Of a DNA stretch of 64,000 bases, positions 45,831-57,704 are shown in pieces. A program made the translations under genes and the position numbers. The notes beneath the pieces are model-generated. The model was not told where the DNA came from. It saw nothing but the letters and a program-made list of their open reading frames with translations, and ran no database searches. Positions within the stretch are counted from its first letter, which is position 1. Each line of letters opens with the position of its first letter. Origin of the DNA: Hofstenia miamia (taxonomy: Eukaryota; Xenacoelomorpha; Acoela); NCBI GenBank assembly GCA_004352715.1, contig SCFE01000062.1:1681185-1745184 (forward strand), in the 5' to 3' direction.

Positions 45831-46611
45831 CATTAATTTTTAACCTGGGATACAATGGAGTATTATTTTTACCCCATTAATGTTTTTTATAATTAGCATA
45901 TTACGCGTTGAATGTCTTAGTAATACAAAATATTTGCAAGATTGTTTCAAAGATATTCATTTAATTAACGGGTAGTGTAATTTATTTTCGATAGGAAATC
46001 TTCGATAATATACAGAGCTGTAGTCACAGGAGTGCAAGGGATGTCATTGTACCCCAAACGAAGATGATTGCATCTCCAAACATAAATCAAATAAGATCTG
46101 CCGAGTGTTGCTAAGCCGCTATTCTTAAGGAATCAAAACTGAATTGGAAAAGAACCATTACTAGCTCCAATATTCATATAGAGAAGACTTACTTATCTGT
46201 TTTGCTGATGTCGGTGACCCTAATCAACATGGGTTTTTTCTGCAACTCAGGTTTGAGAACCGAGGATCTTCTTCCCCTATGAAATACTAGATTGTATTAT
46301 GATACAAAAACGAAATTTTCCGCAAATATTCTTCATATCAGCATCATCAAATTAAAACATTAGGTAATGTGATGCCTGCATTATTATCAAATCTGAAAAT
46401 TTAGAGATTTTTTTTAAAGTAAACTTAATATTCGTTTTTGCAGTTTGAAATTATTCAATTCTTAACTTATCAAACTTAGTTTACTGGCTTATTTTCCTTA
46501 CGTTTTTCAAACTGACAATAATAATAGATTTTTGCAAAAATTGGAAGTCCATACTCCAGTTGTAAAACAATGCCATAAAAAATAAGCTGATATTTAGGAA
46601 ATTTTTATAGG
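45831..46611. other. Gene-free stretch
   Basis: No supported feature. Confidence 0.5.
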
Positions 46612-46711
46612 ACTGAGGACGTCCAATACTTCTTAGGAAAAGTCACCAGGTTTCATTAAGAAAACTATCCGCAGGTCGAATAGTAGGGCTTAGGTAACGT
46701 CCTCAGTTTTT
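46612..46711. repeat. Small inverted-repeat element, about 100 bp
   Basis: ACTGAGGACGTCC at 46613 and its inverted copy ACGTCCTCAGT ending near 46710 bracket about 75 bp. It may be a very short MITE; no target duplication was clear. Confidence 0.5.
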
Positions 46712-47640
46712 GCATTAAAACGGTCCAATGCCATTTATTTTTCATTCTGAAGCTAACGTTTTGCTCCTTGATCTTAATGGAATTGAAACAAGAGAAAAGA
46801 AAATCGATACTAAATTACTATCATGGCTATTGGCCATTTCGAATTCTGTATTGCATCTGCAGCTACAATTTCAACCTTTGACTTTAGGGCAGTCTTTCCC
46901 ATCCTGAATTTAGGAATCCTCCTCTTCAATATCTTTTAATATTTGCAAAAAATTATTTTCTCACTTACCAAAATATAAATGATTTATAGCTTAGATTTTA
47001 TATGCATTGAAATTTAAACTTTATGATAGGCTATTTTAATATTTTTTGCTTTGTTAGACAATTTTAAACATTAAGTAAATAAGAATAAACTTATGCAACT
47101 CCTATTGAAGAACTATTTAATGAGTTTTCAAAAAAAGGAATACATTTGCACTAACGTAGTGTACAATAATGGATAGTTTATAATAATGTGGCATCAATTG
47201 TACAATATATTTATACGAATTTGTATTTGCCTCGCTTGACTTAAAAAGTGTTAGACAATCTGTGCTATTTTAAACGTTTGAATCGTCTGCCGCGCAGTAT
47301 TTCTGATTTAATTGATTACCGTGCAAAAGGTTAACGAGGGACCTGTTAGTGTTTACTCATAGTTTCACGGTATGCTTTTAGAGTTTCTTTTGTTTATAAA
47401 ATACCTGTTTTTATGTTTAAGTGCTCTGATTTTTTTATCGAAAGTTTAATAGATTTTACTCTACCCTTGCTACTTTATTAATCAACGTTTAATAACAAAC
47501 ATCAAATAATGAACAAATGAGTTTCAAAAAAGCGCATGTTAAAACCAATATCAAGAAGCTTTGTTTTCTACAGGAATATATGAGGCAAATTCCAATTCAT
47601 CAGTTAATTCCACAGTGCCAACATTAAAACGATCTTAAAC
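46712..47640. other. Gene-free stretch
   Basis: No supported feature. Confidence 0.5.
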
Positions 47641-47651
47641 TTGATTTAAAA

Positions 47652-48520
47652 TCACAGCAAAGTAAAGATTTCGTCCATGCGTTCTTGTTTATCTAAAGTC
47701 CCTAGTACACAAGCGGCATTATGTTGAATAATTATCGATGTTATTGATTGATACAGAAATTCTTTTGCTCGTTTATCGCCAGATATATTTACAAGTTTGT
47801 CTCCTAGATCTTTCAAAAAACTTTTCGTCGAAGGTCCGCAATTTCCTTGAGTATCGAAAGCAAGGGGTTGGAACAAGTAGCCGCTATTGGATATTTCGGT
47901 ATACTTTGCAGCTTTGCGTTCCTCGGCCTCTTTGATATGATTAACGTCCCGACAAATGCGACTAGGCGCCAGTGAATCCACAACGGTGACGTCCCACACG
48001 AGAGATTGTCCGCGAGACCAGGGTATTAAGGTCATTCCGTCTGGTCGTTTCCCATCGCTTCGACATAAACCTGGTGGCTCTAAAACAGAATTGTAACCGG
48101 CAGTACCTATTGTGCGTTTAAAAAAATCATTTAGGTGACTATGTCGGCTAAACCTGCCAGCACTCTTCTTGCAAGANTATGATTAACGTCCCGACAAATG
48201 CGACTAGGCGCCAGTGAATCCACAACGGTGACGTCCCACACGAGAGATTGTCCGCGAGACCAGGGTATTAAGGTCATTCCGTCTGGTCGTTTCCCATCGC
48301 TTCGACATAAACCTGGTGGCTCTAAAACAGAATTGTAACCGGCAGTACCTATTGTGCGTTTAAAAAAATCATTTAGGTGACTATGTCGGCTAAACCTGCC
48401 AGCACTCTTCTTGCAAGATAAACCATGGGTACCTAATTCATCAACAGGTGTTTCACATGAACAAATATGTTTTTCACAAATTTTAGATCCCGTACGTAGA
48501 GCAAAACTAATTCTTTTCAT
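47652..48520 (-). CDS. Retroelement protein, C-terminal part
   Basis: Reads [20 protein letters not shown], then [35 protein letters not shown], a conserved [20 protein letters not shown] block, [17 protein letters not shown], and a C-terminus with [19 protein letters not shown] and DTQGNCGPS. The pattern CxC-C-H-x-C followed by RPDG and WDVTV resembles a zinc-binding plus nuclease-like tail (RPDG...WDVTV recalls the D-...-D spacing of a restriction-like endonuclease; inference). The frame is open apart from the assembly duplication (47936-48176 repeated as 48178-48418 around the N at 48177). Removing one copy keeps the frame open to the stop at 47652. Confidence 0.65.
47936..48176. repeat. 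First copy of an exact 241-bp duplication next to a single N
   Basis: Repeated at 48178-48418, separated by the N at 48177. It begins TATGATTAACGTCCC. An assembly join without merging is the simplest reading. Confidence 0.85.
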
Positions 48521-49520
48521 NNNNNNNNNNNNNNNNNNNNNNNNNNNNNNNNNNNNNNNNNNNNNNNNNNNNNNNNNNNNNNNNNNNNNNNNNNNNNNNN
48601 NNNNNNNNNNNNNNNNNNNNNNNNNNNNNNNNNNNNNNNNNNNNNNNNNNNNNNNNNNNNNNNNNNNNNNNNNNNNNNNNNNNNNNNNNNNNNNNNNNNN
48701 NNNNNNNNNNNNNNNNNNNNNNNNNNNNNNNNNNNNNNNNNNNNNNNNNNNNNNNNNNNNNNNNNNNNNNNNNNNNNNNNNNNNNNNNNNNNNNNNNNNN
48801 NNNNNNNNNNNNNNNNNNNNNNNNNNNNNNNNNNNNNNNNNNNNNNNNNNNNNNNNNNNNNNNNNNNNNNNNNNNNNNNNNNNNNNNNNNNNNNNNNNNN
48901 NNNNNNNNNNNNNNNNNNNNNNNNNNNNNNNNNNNNNNNNNNNNNNNNNNNNNNNNNNNNNNNNNNNNNNNNNNNNNNNNNNNNNNNNNNNNNNNNNNNN
49001 NNNNNNNNNNNNNNNNNNNNNNNNNNNNNNNNNNNNNNNNNNNNNNNNNNNNNNNNNNNNNNNNNNNNNNNNNNNNNNNNNNNNNNNNNNNNNNNNNNNN
49101 NNNNNNNNNNNNNNNNNNNNNNNNNNNNNNNNNNNNNNNNNNNNNNNNNNNNNNNNNNNNNNNNNNNNNNNNNNNNNNNNNNNNNNNNNNNNNNNNNNNN
49201 NNNNNNNNNNNNNNNNNNNNNNNNNNNNNNNNNNNNNNNNNNNNNNNNNNNNNNNNNNNNNNNNNNNNNNNNNNNNNNNNNNNNNNNNNNNNNNNNNNNN
49301 NNNNNNNNNNNNNNNNNNNNNNNNNNNNNNNNNNNNNNNNNNNNNNNNNNNNNNNNNNNNNNNNNNNNNNNNNNNNNNNNNNNNNNNNNNNNNNNNNNNN
49401 NNNNNNNNNNNNNNNNNNNNNNNNNNNNNNNNNNNNNNNNNNNNNNNNNNNNNNNNNNNNNNNNNNNNNNNNNNNNNNNNNNNNNNNNNNNNNNNNNNNN
49501 NNNNNNNNNNNNNNNNNNNN

Positions 49521-50139
49521 TAAAAACCCTAACTGAATTTTTTTGAGGGTGCTTACTGAGGAGCTTGTTGTAAACATCCATGTTACACTCAGCAACAGAA
49601 TCATCACTACTAATAATACGAACAGCCCCTTTAATATCACCACTTTCAATTTTGTTTGAAATCAGTCGATTTTGCGAAATATTTTTTGATTTCTTTGGCT
49701 TATGTTTGTTTAAAGTTTCATTAACATCCAGAGAGAAGGTGAAATTCTTTATTCTTTTATTCAAAATATTAGTTAAATTTGCTTTATTTTTTCCGGAACG
49801 CTCGGGTAATTTCAGTACCTTCTTAGATAAAGACATTAACTTTTGCCAATGTTCCTCAGAGTCGGGTGTTTTCAAAATATCGTTTAGGCATTTTATGAAA
49901 AGTTCAGCCAGGCATTTCCGAGAACCTTTTGGTACTCTATTTAAGGTGGGCACACGGTGTTTTATGAAGGTCAAAAAATTGTAATTAATATTTGGTTCAG
50001 AAGTACTTATCTTTGTAGGATGTTTTGTCAGGGAGAGATCGGATAACTGCTGTGTTACATTATCATCTCTGCTTATTCTCTTTATAAAATTTCCATTTTC
50101 ATCTAAACCAATTATTTCTTTTTTCTTTTTTGTTTTCAT
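49521..50139 (-). CDS. Retroelement protein, N-terminal part
   Basis: About 206 residues open from the Met at 50139 into the gap. Conserved segments: NFLTFIKHRVPTLNRVPKGS followed by RKCLAELFIKCLNDI, HWQKLMSLSKKVLKLPERSG, and near the gap IESGDIKGAVRIISSDDSVA and YNKLLSKHPQ. The last is the hallmark (GAVRxxxSDDxxA ... LxxKHP) of the RT-bearing protein family found in many marine invertebrates, located just N-terminal to the RT. No stops. The product would drive element replication if the hidden part is intact. Confidence 0.65.
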
Positions 50140-50661
50140 TTTTATTCTATATCATAGCTATCTTTTGTGATGTAAAGATTTTCAAACCATATAAGTTCCC
50201 TTGCTACTAGTTGTGTATGTTATTTATTAGAATTCTTTTCGAAATTATCTGATTGTAGCCTTGTTCAGGTACAGCTTTACAAGTTTCATCTCTGGCACTT
50301 CGGCAGGTTTAGGTATAGGGCTTTTCACAACCTCTTGTCTTTCGTTAAGCTTCTTGTATTTAATGCAGCACCTAAATTGCACGAGCTGAGGCCTGCACTG
50401 AATTTAGGTACACAAGCAAGTAGGGTACACTTTGCACCCTGTCTTACATGACTCTTTCTATAAAGGTTCTCTGTTGCGGGTTGACCAAGTGTGGCCATGC
50501 ACCCTTCCCTTACTGATCTCCCGGCTATCTTTAACTTTCATTAGGAATAGGCTCGTTCTAGCACTGGAGTCAGGCCGTTAATTACTGCGACCTAGGCGAA
50601 TCCTGGTTTTCTAAGATTTTAAATGTTTAGTCCTTTTAAGCTTAGTAAAAGTATTCATATG

Positions 50662-50982
50662 CAGAGGCGCACCCAGAGGGAGGGAAGTGGGAACGTCCCC
50701 CCCCCTCAACAGAGCAGAGATGCTTCAATTTCTCATGAAATGTTTGCCTATAACCAGTAGCGTAAGCAAGGGGACATTTTAGAAAGTTCCCCGTCAAATT
50801 TTCAGAATTGCTTTTGAGTGGTTAAATAAAAAAGTAATAAAAAATTTAAAACTGCACTGGTGGAATGTATTTCTTAGTTTCCAATTCGTCAATATTTTAA
50901 AAATTTTTGCGGGGCTTTGCCCAGCTTTTGGTTACTCAGGTGATCTCGACGGATATATTCCTCTCACTGGAAAATCATTGCG

Positions 50983-51020
<38 letters not shown>

Positions 51021-52352
51021 TTGGCTGTTCAGTGTACTACACAGGTAATGAGCAGAAAATAAATTATGCTTTCACCACCGAATTCACCGTTTTTTGTATA
51101 TTGAAGGTTTAACATTAACCTTATTTTGCACAATTTTGATATTAACATCTTGTGATGTCAAACCTAAAGAAATTAAACTGATCACATCACATACATGAGG
51201 TATCTAAAGCAGAACCAAATTAGCCTTTAGTGATTATGATTAGTGGCAAGATAAACTTTTGATTTTCTAGACAATATTTCTTTTTGTGTTAACAGAAATA
51301 TGAAGCACTAGTAACATTTTTTGTTATCTCACAACAATGATTTTTTTTTTGAAAATGTTCTTATATGTTATGTTATATATTGATTTTTATTAATTTCCAA
51401 ACTAGTTAATTTTCTATATATTGATTTTTATTAATTTCAAACTAGTTAATTTACTATGATTTTTGATCTATTATTTTCATTCTAAATTGCCAAAATCGAT
51501 TAATTTATGGAACTAAAAAAATCCATTCGTGGAATTCCAATTAAAAAATGTCAACCCCTGCGTGTTTGTATTTGACAAGGGGTAATTTAATGGACATCTT
51601 AACTCAAACTATGAATGAGAAACATAGTCATTTTGAATGAAATGTTTATAAAATTATGTTTTGCTAAAGTGAAAATAATTTGAACACGCTTTCTATATTC
51701 CTTAACTTGTAGTGAAATATTATGAATTATAAAGCTAATAATAATTCGAATTATGGCATGTAGCAAAGCGTAACTAACGCTTCTTTGCGACAGCCCAGTC
51801 CTGTCCATTTTTCTATGTTAACAGTAGTTGAAGTCATAGATATACCTGCGCAAGTCTGGAATTGGACTGAGGTATTGGAAAAATTGGGCTAAAATTGATA
51901 AATTAGACTACATTTGTAGTTAAAGCTATATAATTTCTTAAAGGTTTTGAAAATATACATTAGTATCATATACTCTTGAAAAAACGAATTTAGAATTTTT
52001 AATTCAATGCACAGATTTAGCAAGCCGCAAAATTGTAGAACATTTCTAAAAATAGTTTCATAAATACATGACGAATTGGAATTACATGGGTTGGACCGGA
52101 TTCAGGTTGGGTAGCGATTGGGCCTAAATTTTCTGATTAGTCTAAGAAGGAAAGAATTTTCTAAAAATCAATTTACCACAGAAGGAAAGAAGTGTTTTTT
52201 TTTGAAATTAGGAACAGATAACAATGCATCAGCCTGTATTCGAAACTCGCCTCACCGACTGAGCTATGGAGCACATAAGTGGTTAGCCTGCCTAACATTG
52301 GTTGCATAGTTGAAGTGTAGATAAAAATAATTCATTGCTAGTAATTAATAAN

Positions 52353-52388
<36 letters not shown>

Positions 52389-52425
52389 GTTCCCCTCCTC
52401 AGAGAAAAAGCTGGATGAGCCCCTG
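50662..52425. mobile_element. hAT-type non-autonomous element, 1764 bp, with perfect 8-bp target duplication
   Basis: The left tip is CAGAGGCGCACCCAG; the right tip in reverse is CAGGGGCTCATCCAG, matching at 11 of 15 positions. Both are flanked by the identical octamer TTCATATG (50654-50661 and 52426-52433). No transposase ORF survives inside. The interior contains (TA)n (about 50988-51016 and 52353-52382), a second repeat starting CAGTAGCGTAAGC at 50757, and a duplicated 40-bp word (TATTGATTTTTATTAATTT at about 51378 and 51417). The N at 52352 marks a weak join. Confidence 0.75.
50757..50965. repeat. Dispersed repeat, copy 2, nested in the hAT-type element
   Basis: CAGTAGCGTAAGCAAGGGGA begins a segment similar to 40190-40435. 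The start has the look of a hAT-type tip. The right end was not fixed. Confidence 0.5.
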
Positions 52426-52433
52426 TTCATATG

Positions 52434-53219
52434 ATAATGAAAAAAAAGTATAATGTTTGAGTTTTTTGAAAATTCTCTCTTTTATACTTCATTATTTCTT
52501 GTTTCTAGTGCACAGCATAGTATTATGTATTAAAAAAATACTTAATCTACAGATACCTGCCTAAGTTTTTTCTAGCTACTTAAGCACTCAATAATTTTTT
52601 GCTGATTGAGTAATGAAGCTTGCTATTAAATATAATAGTCGTGCAATTATAACTACTTACAAATTTGAAATTCTACAATACAAATAGCAATTAAATCTCA
52701 TTCAAAAAAAGCTATGATTCAATAATTTTGGAATCAACAATATTAATGGCACTCTAATCCCTCACCTATGTCCTAATCCAATGGTATGAATAACACGATA
52801 GCTGAAAATTTTAAGTCTACCACTCAGTTGTTACATTAATACTAATTTTTCTACAATTGTTAAAAATAATCGGCTTTCTGTTATTATATATTTATCCCCT
52901 TGAAAATCTAAATTGTGCGCTTTGTGTAGCCCAATCGCAGCTGTTTTAAGATCTTTTTCTTTAAATTGAAATTTTATATATATATATATATATATACACG
53001 TATATTCAATATTTCAATTGCATGAACAATAAAAACAAAACTAGACATCGTGAGAAAAGTTAATTACAGTTGTTTATAGTAAAGTAAAACACAAAATAGT
53101 ATTTTGCATGAATTATATGAATTCTGTGACTAATATTGAAGTTTTACGCAATTAATTATACATCAAAATGAAGTGATTCAAAGCAATAATAATAAAACCT
53201 TAAAAATGGGCGAATAAAA
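52434..53219. other. Intergenic stretch downstream of the copine gene
   Basis: (TA)n at about 52976-52995. No supported gene. Confidence 0.5.
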
Positions 53220-53227
53220 TTTATTTA
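53220..53227 (-). terminator. Polyadenylation signal of the copine gene
   Basis: The minus strand reads AAATAAATTTTATT about 40 nt beyond the stop codon at 53265; AATAAA is the standard animal signal. The 3' UTR would then be under 100 nt. Confidence 0.6.
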
Positions 53228-53264
53228 TCATTATTAACAATTTACACTAAAATAGACTATAGAA

Positions 53265-56200
53265 TTAAGCAAAATTTGGTAGACCAGTGGAAGCAGGTGA
53301 AGGATAAGGCGCGGAAGAAAGCCCACTTGACCAATAAGCTTTAGCCTGTGCAGCAATTTGTTGTGGAGACGCTTTATGTTTATAATATTTTTCCACTTGT
53401 GATGGAAGCTCTGCGAGAACTTTCTGTGATAAATGTACTTGGTTAGAATACAGTTCCTCAGGGCCCATGGAATGAAATGACGTACGTTTAAAAACGGAAT
53501 TCATTGACACAAACTAAACATATATAAAATATATGCATCATTTATGAAACCCGCATAACAATTTCTCAGCGGGATCATATTTTTAATAATATCAGAACGT
53601 CCGACCCAAATTACTTAACACTAGAAATACCATTACTCCTTGAGATTCATTTTACATGTAGCATTTCAATTATAGAATTATATAAAAGAATGAAAAAAAT
53701 TTTACCTATGGAAATTCAAATAGATTATCAATATTTTTGGAGGTGTATATACCTGCTGTTGTTTTTAATGAATGCATACGTAAGTAAACAAAATTTTAAT
53801 TTGAGTCAATTTTGACTCACTTGGTACTTCTAGTGTTAAGTTGAAAATAGAAAATTCGAAAATAACATTTCTTCCAATGCATAACTTCAGTAGACAATTT
53901 ACGGAATTCATACAAAAGTGTTATTTGCAATTTTTAATGTTGATTCAAACGGTTACTGTAATTATATATTTACTTGTCTTTGTTAAGGTTAACTGTGAAG
54001 AATAAATATAAATGAATAAATTATAAATTAGCTAAATGCAATTGAATACAATAGCAAATATTCTTTTGCGATGGTCAAAGTCTACCTGCACAATGTCGCG
54101 TTGAGCTCTATTACCATAGCAATCTTGCAGAGGCCCAATATCCGAGTCCAGTTCATCCATAGCTAAAATAAATCCATTAAAAATCTATTTAAATGCTTTT
54201 AAAATTAAATTTAAGCAAAATACATTAAAATAGCCCAATTTAACTTTAAGTCTTTGGATCCATAAATATATCAACTCTTAAACAGGTGACAATTTTTGTT
54301 TGAAAAATTTATATTAAAGATACATTATTTATTCTGATAGCAACATTTTAAAAAGGATGCATTTTTAATTTCTAACAAATTGAAACATCTTCCGAAAAAT
54401 GATATTGCTGACATGTGAGATTCGGAGGAGTAGTTTTGAGATGGGTGAAAAATACTCATATTTTAATAGATATTTGTCCACAAAAACTTTGAGGTTTATA
54501 TTTATGCAAATGAGTGCAAATTTTTCAAGACACTTTTTATTTTCAAAGGAAAACAGAATATTTTTGAAAAAATGATGTTCTTATGAAACCTATTAAAAAA
54601 TTATATTGTATCCCAATATTCACATAAAAGAACCGCAATTTCATATAATGTTTACATATTTTTTGAAAAACCTCTAAAACGTCTGTTTATACGTCCAAGT
54701 AAAATAAATAACTTACAGGAAAAGTCTGCATTCCCAACTCCTATGATAATTATTGACATTGGAAGTGCTGAAGCCTAGAACATTGATTAAATCTAATGGT
54801 CATATAAAACTTACATAGACGATATCTCGTTTTGTGTCTTCCATGTCAGAAATTTGACCGTCTGTGATAATAACTAAAATGAAATAACAAGGAGGTGCTT
54901 TGCCTATCTGAACATTTCGAAGGTTTTCTTCTGCAGCTCTAAATGTAGAAAATGTAAAAATATAAATTCTCAACAAATAACTAGCAAACCATATAAAAGA
55001 ATTTTTTGAACAACAAAGTTTCTCATTATTTCTGGCTCACAAAGAAAGAGAAAAAAATCAATATTTTCAAAATAGTTTTAACAATACAATCAATTTTAAA
55101 ATGTTTGCAAAACAAATATTGATATAAACGTAGCATAGACCAAATTGCGCACAGTGTAAGTAAATGATAAAAAATATTAGCATACAAATTGGGAACTTAC
55201 TTAGTATTTTCTCTGATAATTTGCGAGAAGTTTGTAGGCCCATAAAGCTGTATGTCCCTTAAGTTATCCTGATAACAAGCGATTAGTCGATTAACACCAA
55301 TTAAACTTTGATTGTATCTCTGAAATATGAAGTATATTACTATCAAATGGAATACAATAAAGCTTGAGAAAAGCCAAATAAAATTCTAAAAAAATGTTTT
55401 AGTACAACAATTTAAAAAAAAAAATATTTATAGACATGAATAAATAAATAGAAATCAACTAACAGGGTGAAGCTCAAAGCAGTGGCTTACTCGACCAGGC
55501 GCATCGCCAAAGTTGGGTCTGCCGCCAAAACCAAAACAAGGGAATATTTTATCACTATCATATGGTTCAATGACTGTGCCAACCGCTGACATAGCGGCAC
55601 TATAAGAATTGACGGATGTTCGTGTGTCGTGAAGACTTATTCCACCTGGACCTCCATTTGAATTGGAGGCAGTGAAATCAACAGCAACAGCGATTCCAAT
55701 TTGAAGACTAAAAATAAGAACTTGAAATCGTCATGATCCTAGTTTAATAATGTTATAATATAAATCTAGGAGAAACTGATATTTTAGAGACAGTCATATC
55801 CTTTTTATGTAATTCGCAATAATAATGTGTGAAATTCAATGCGACACTAGGTAAAAGTCTGAGCCGCTTACTTACAATAGAAATTAATCAGTTATTAACA
55901 AGAAAAAATTCTTTAAGCAGAGTCACTGCTAGAACTTAAACAGTAACAGTGACCAAATACTTAATAAAATAAGTCACAAATTGATATTGCATATCTGTGA
56001 ACAAAGAAGCTACAGAAGTATATTCTTTCCGGCCAATTATTTTTGTCCTCCAAGAGACACACACGGCAGGAAAATGCTTAAAATCCTTCTGTTAACTCGC
56101 ATGCAAACTTACCACAAATGCTCAACGTATGAAATGAAATTAAGTATGCAAAGAGTTTCAACTGTCACACTTTGTAAAAAATTCAGCCTTACATGCTTAT

Positions 56201-57374
56201 AGGTAATGTCAAAAACAAAATTCTACATACAGGTACAAACTGCTGATACAAGTAGTTAATGAGATTTAAGAAATATCTACATATTCATACATATACAAAC
56301 GCACACATGCAAATTCCAAAATATGCACGGTTTTAGAGTATTCGAAATATTTAGAATGCGAATGAGTTTGCAAAACTCGATCAAAATTATATTAGTGCAT
56401 ACATTTTATATTTTAAACATATTTTAAGAGTGATTTGCCTGAAATTTTGAAAAAACCACAGTATAGTGCAACACTGAGCAATTCCGATAAAATATTCGTG
56501 AACAAAAACAGCCAAAGAAGTCTATATAATATTTATCAGTTGCCTACCATTAACTAGGTATAATTATATAACATAATTTTCAAATTCTGATTAATTCAGT
56601 TATGAGGCATATGGATAAATTAAACATAATTAAGTATACTTTGGGAGTAGACGTTTGGGCAGTGAAATCAACATATAGTTTTGATTCTTTTTAGAAATTG
56701 AAACTTGCAGTCATATGTAAAAATAAATGCCAGTCAGTGCAAATAATTGCGCTAGGCTAGATGGACTACGTGGTTGGTAGCATCAGTAATTATAAAGCCA
56801 CATCACCAATAAGTGGTTAGACTAATTGAAATCATATTTCTATCATATTTCTAAATGCCTCTACGTTTTTAAATAGATACCATTTGAATTTCGCAGAAAG
56901 TATAATTTGAACTTTTAAAATGTCATGCAAAACATCTTAGTAAGCTTTTAGGTCTCGCAAAATGGGTGATAGTGATTAGGATATGCTTTCTTCGGAACAA
57001 TCACAAATATAATCGTGCATTGGCGATTGTTTTGTGAAGTCAAAGCAGTAATTATCTTGAATGCTTAAACGAGGACGGCTTCAAATTTGACTGATCAAAT
57101 GCTATCAATCACATAGCCCTATAAATAAGTTGTAGGAAGCTTATGATCTCAAAAGGAATTTGAATTGATAAAAATTAAGGTTATAAAATGTAAAATAGAA
57201 TATACATATCTACCCAGCTTGTAAGTAATCAAGCATGGTAAACACCTGGAATGGCTCAAACCGTCGAAGAACAAGCTAAAAAGTTAACCTCAATAAAAAG
57301 CAATATGATAAATCATTTACCTGTCCTGAATTTTTATAGTTTTTCTTTTTGGATAGGTGCTTCGGATTGATTAA
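53265..57374 (-). CDS. CPNE: Copine family protein, C-terminal copine/vWA domain (3' eight exons)
   Basis: Exons in coding order: 57374-57321, 57275-57214, 55707-55464, 55319-55201, 54938-54815, 54775-54717, 54161-54086, 53513-53265. All introns are GT-AG and the exons sum to 987 nt (328 codons plus stop), which supports the model. The product starts LINPKHLSKKKNYKNSGQ, the segment after C2B. It continues with MLDYLQAG, AVAVDFTASNSNGG (MIDAS DxTxS), YDSDKIFPCFGFGG, QLYGPTNFSQII, VIITDGQISDMEDTKRDIVY, SIIIIGVGNADFSSMDELDS, QRDIVQ and KVLAELPSQVEKYY. Copines are Ca2+-dependent phospholipid-binding cytosolic proteins, with two C2 domains and this vWA-like domain for partner binding. The C2 exons were not found up to 64000. 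The C-terminus runs about 35 residues past VEKYY and is rich in Ala, Ser and Pro. The paralogue number cannot be assigned. Confidence 0.92.
53619..53835. mobile_element. piggyBac-type MITE, 217 bp, in the last copine intron
   Basis: The tips CACTAGAAATACCA and (reversed) CACTAGAAGTACCA match at 13 of 14 positions, flanked by TTAA on both sides (53615-53618 and 53836-53839). It sits within the intron 53514-54085 and does not touch the splice sites. The TIR family is distinct from the other two in the window. Confidence 0.85.
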
Positions 57375-57402
57375 CTAAATATATAAGATAAGTTTGCTAT
57401 AC

Positions 57403-57404
<2 letters not shown>

Positions 57405-57434
<30 letters not shown>
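57405..57434. repeat. (TA)n microsatellite
   Basis: A TA tract just upstream of the first copine exon seen. Confidence 0.85.
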
Positions 57435-57440
<6 letters not shown>

Positions 57441-57704
57441 CTCGAGATTTTATTTTGTGAAATTGCGTTTTGATTTGAATCTTATTCAACTTATTTTCAA
57501 ACGTGACTCATATAACAAAGTGAAAAGTAATCTATAAGAGGAAGCTATTGTTCGAAGAAATAGTGACAATTATTAAAATAGAAGGTATAAATTGTTGATA
57601 ACTTTATTAGGAACGAAACAATTCTACAATTCGAAGTATACAATGGACAGACTAAATTACGAGTAATTTATAAATTTTGCTTTGAGAGAAGTAAACCGCT
57701 AAAT
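57435..57704. other. Gene-free stretch, probably copine intron
   Basis: It lies upstream of the first exon seen. No C2-domain exon was recognised. Confidence 0.5.

Larger units (their letters stand above)
47652..50560 (-). mobile_element. Non-LTR-type retrotransposon, RT core hidden in a 1000-N gap
   Basis: The N-terminal part (49521-50560) and the C-terminal part (47652-48520) of one large minus-strand protein flank exactly 1000 Ns (48521-49520). The conserved parts belong to a family of large retroelement-like proteins common in invertebrate genomes, with an RT domain between them. Upstream of the Met at 50139, the region to about 50560 still reads as partly coding, with GRVHGHTWSTRN, CCIKYKKLNERQEVVKSPIP and EMKLVKLYLNKA. 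This suggests the true start is further upstream or that a separate ORF lies there. The RT itself is not visible. Confidence 0.65.

Noticed and set aside
48411-49523. Plus-strand ORF of 370 codons
   Set aside because: Nearly all of it is the 1000-N gap; the 36 real residues are antisense to the retroelement protein.
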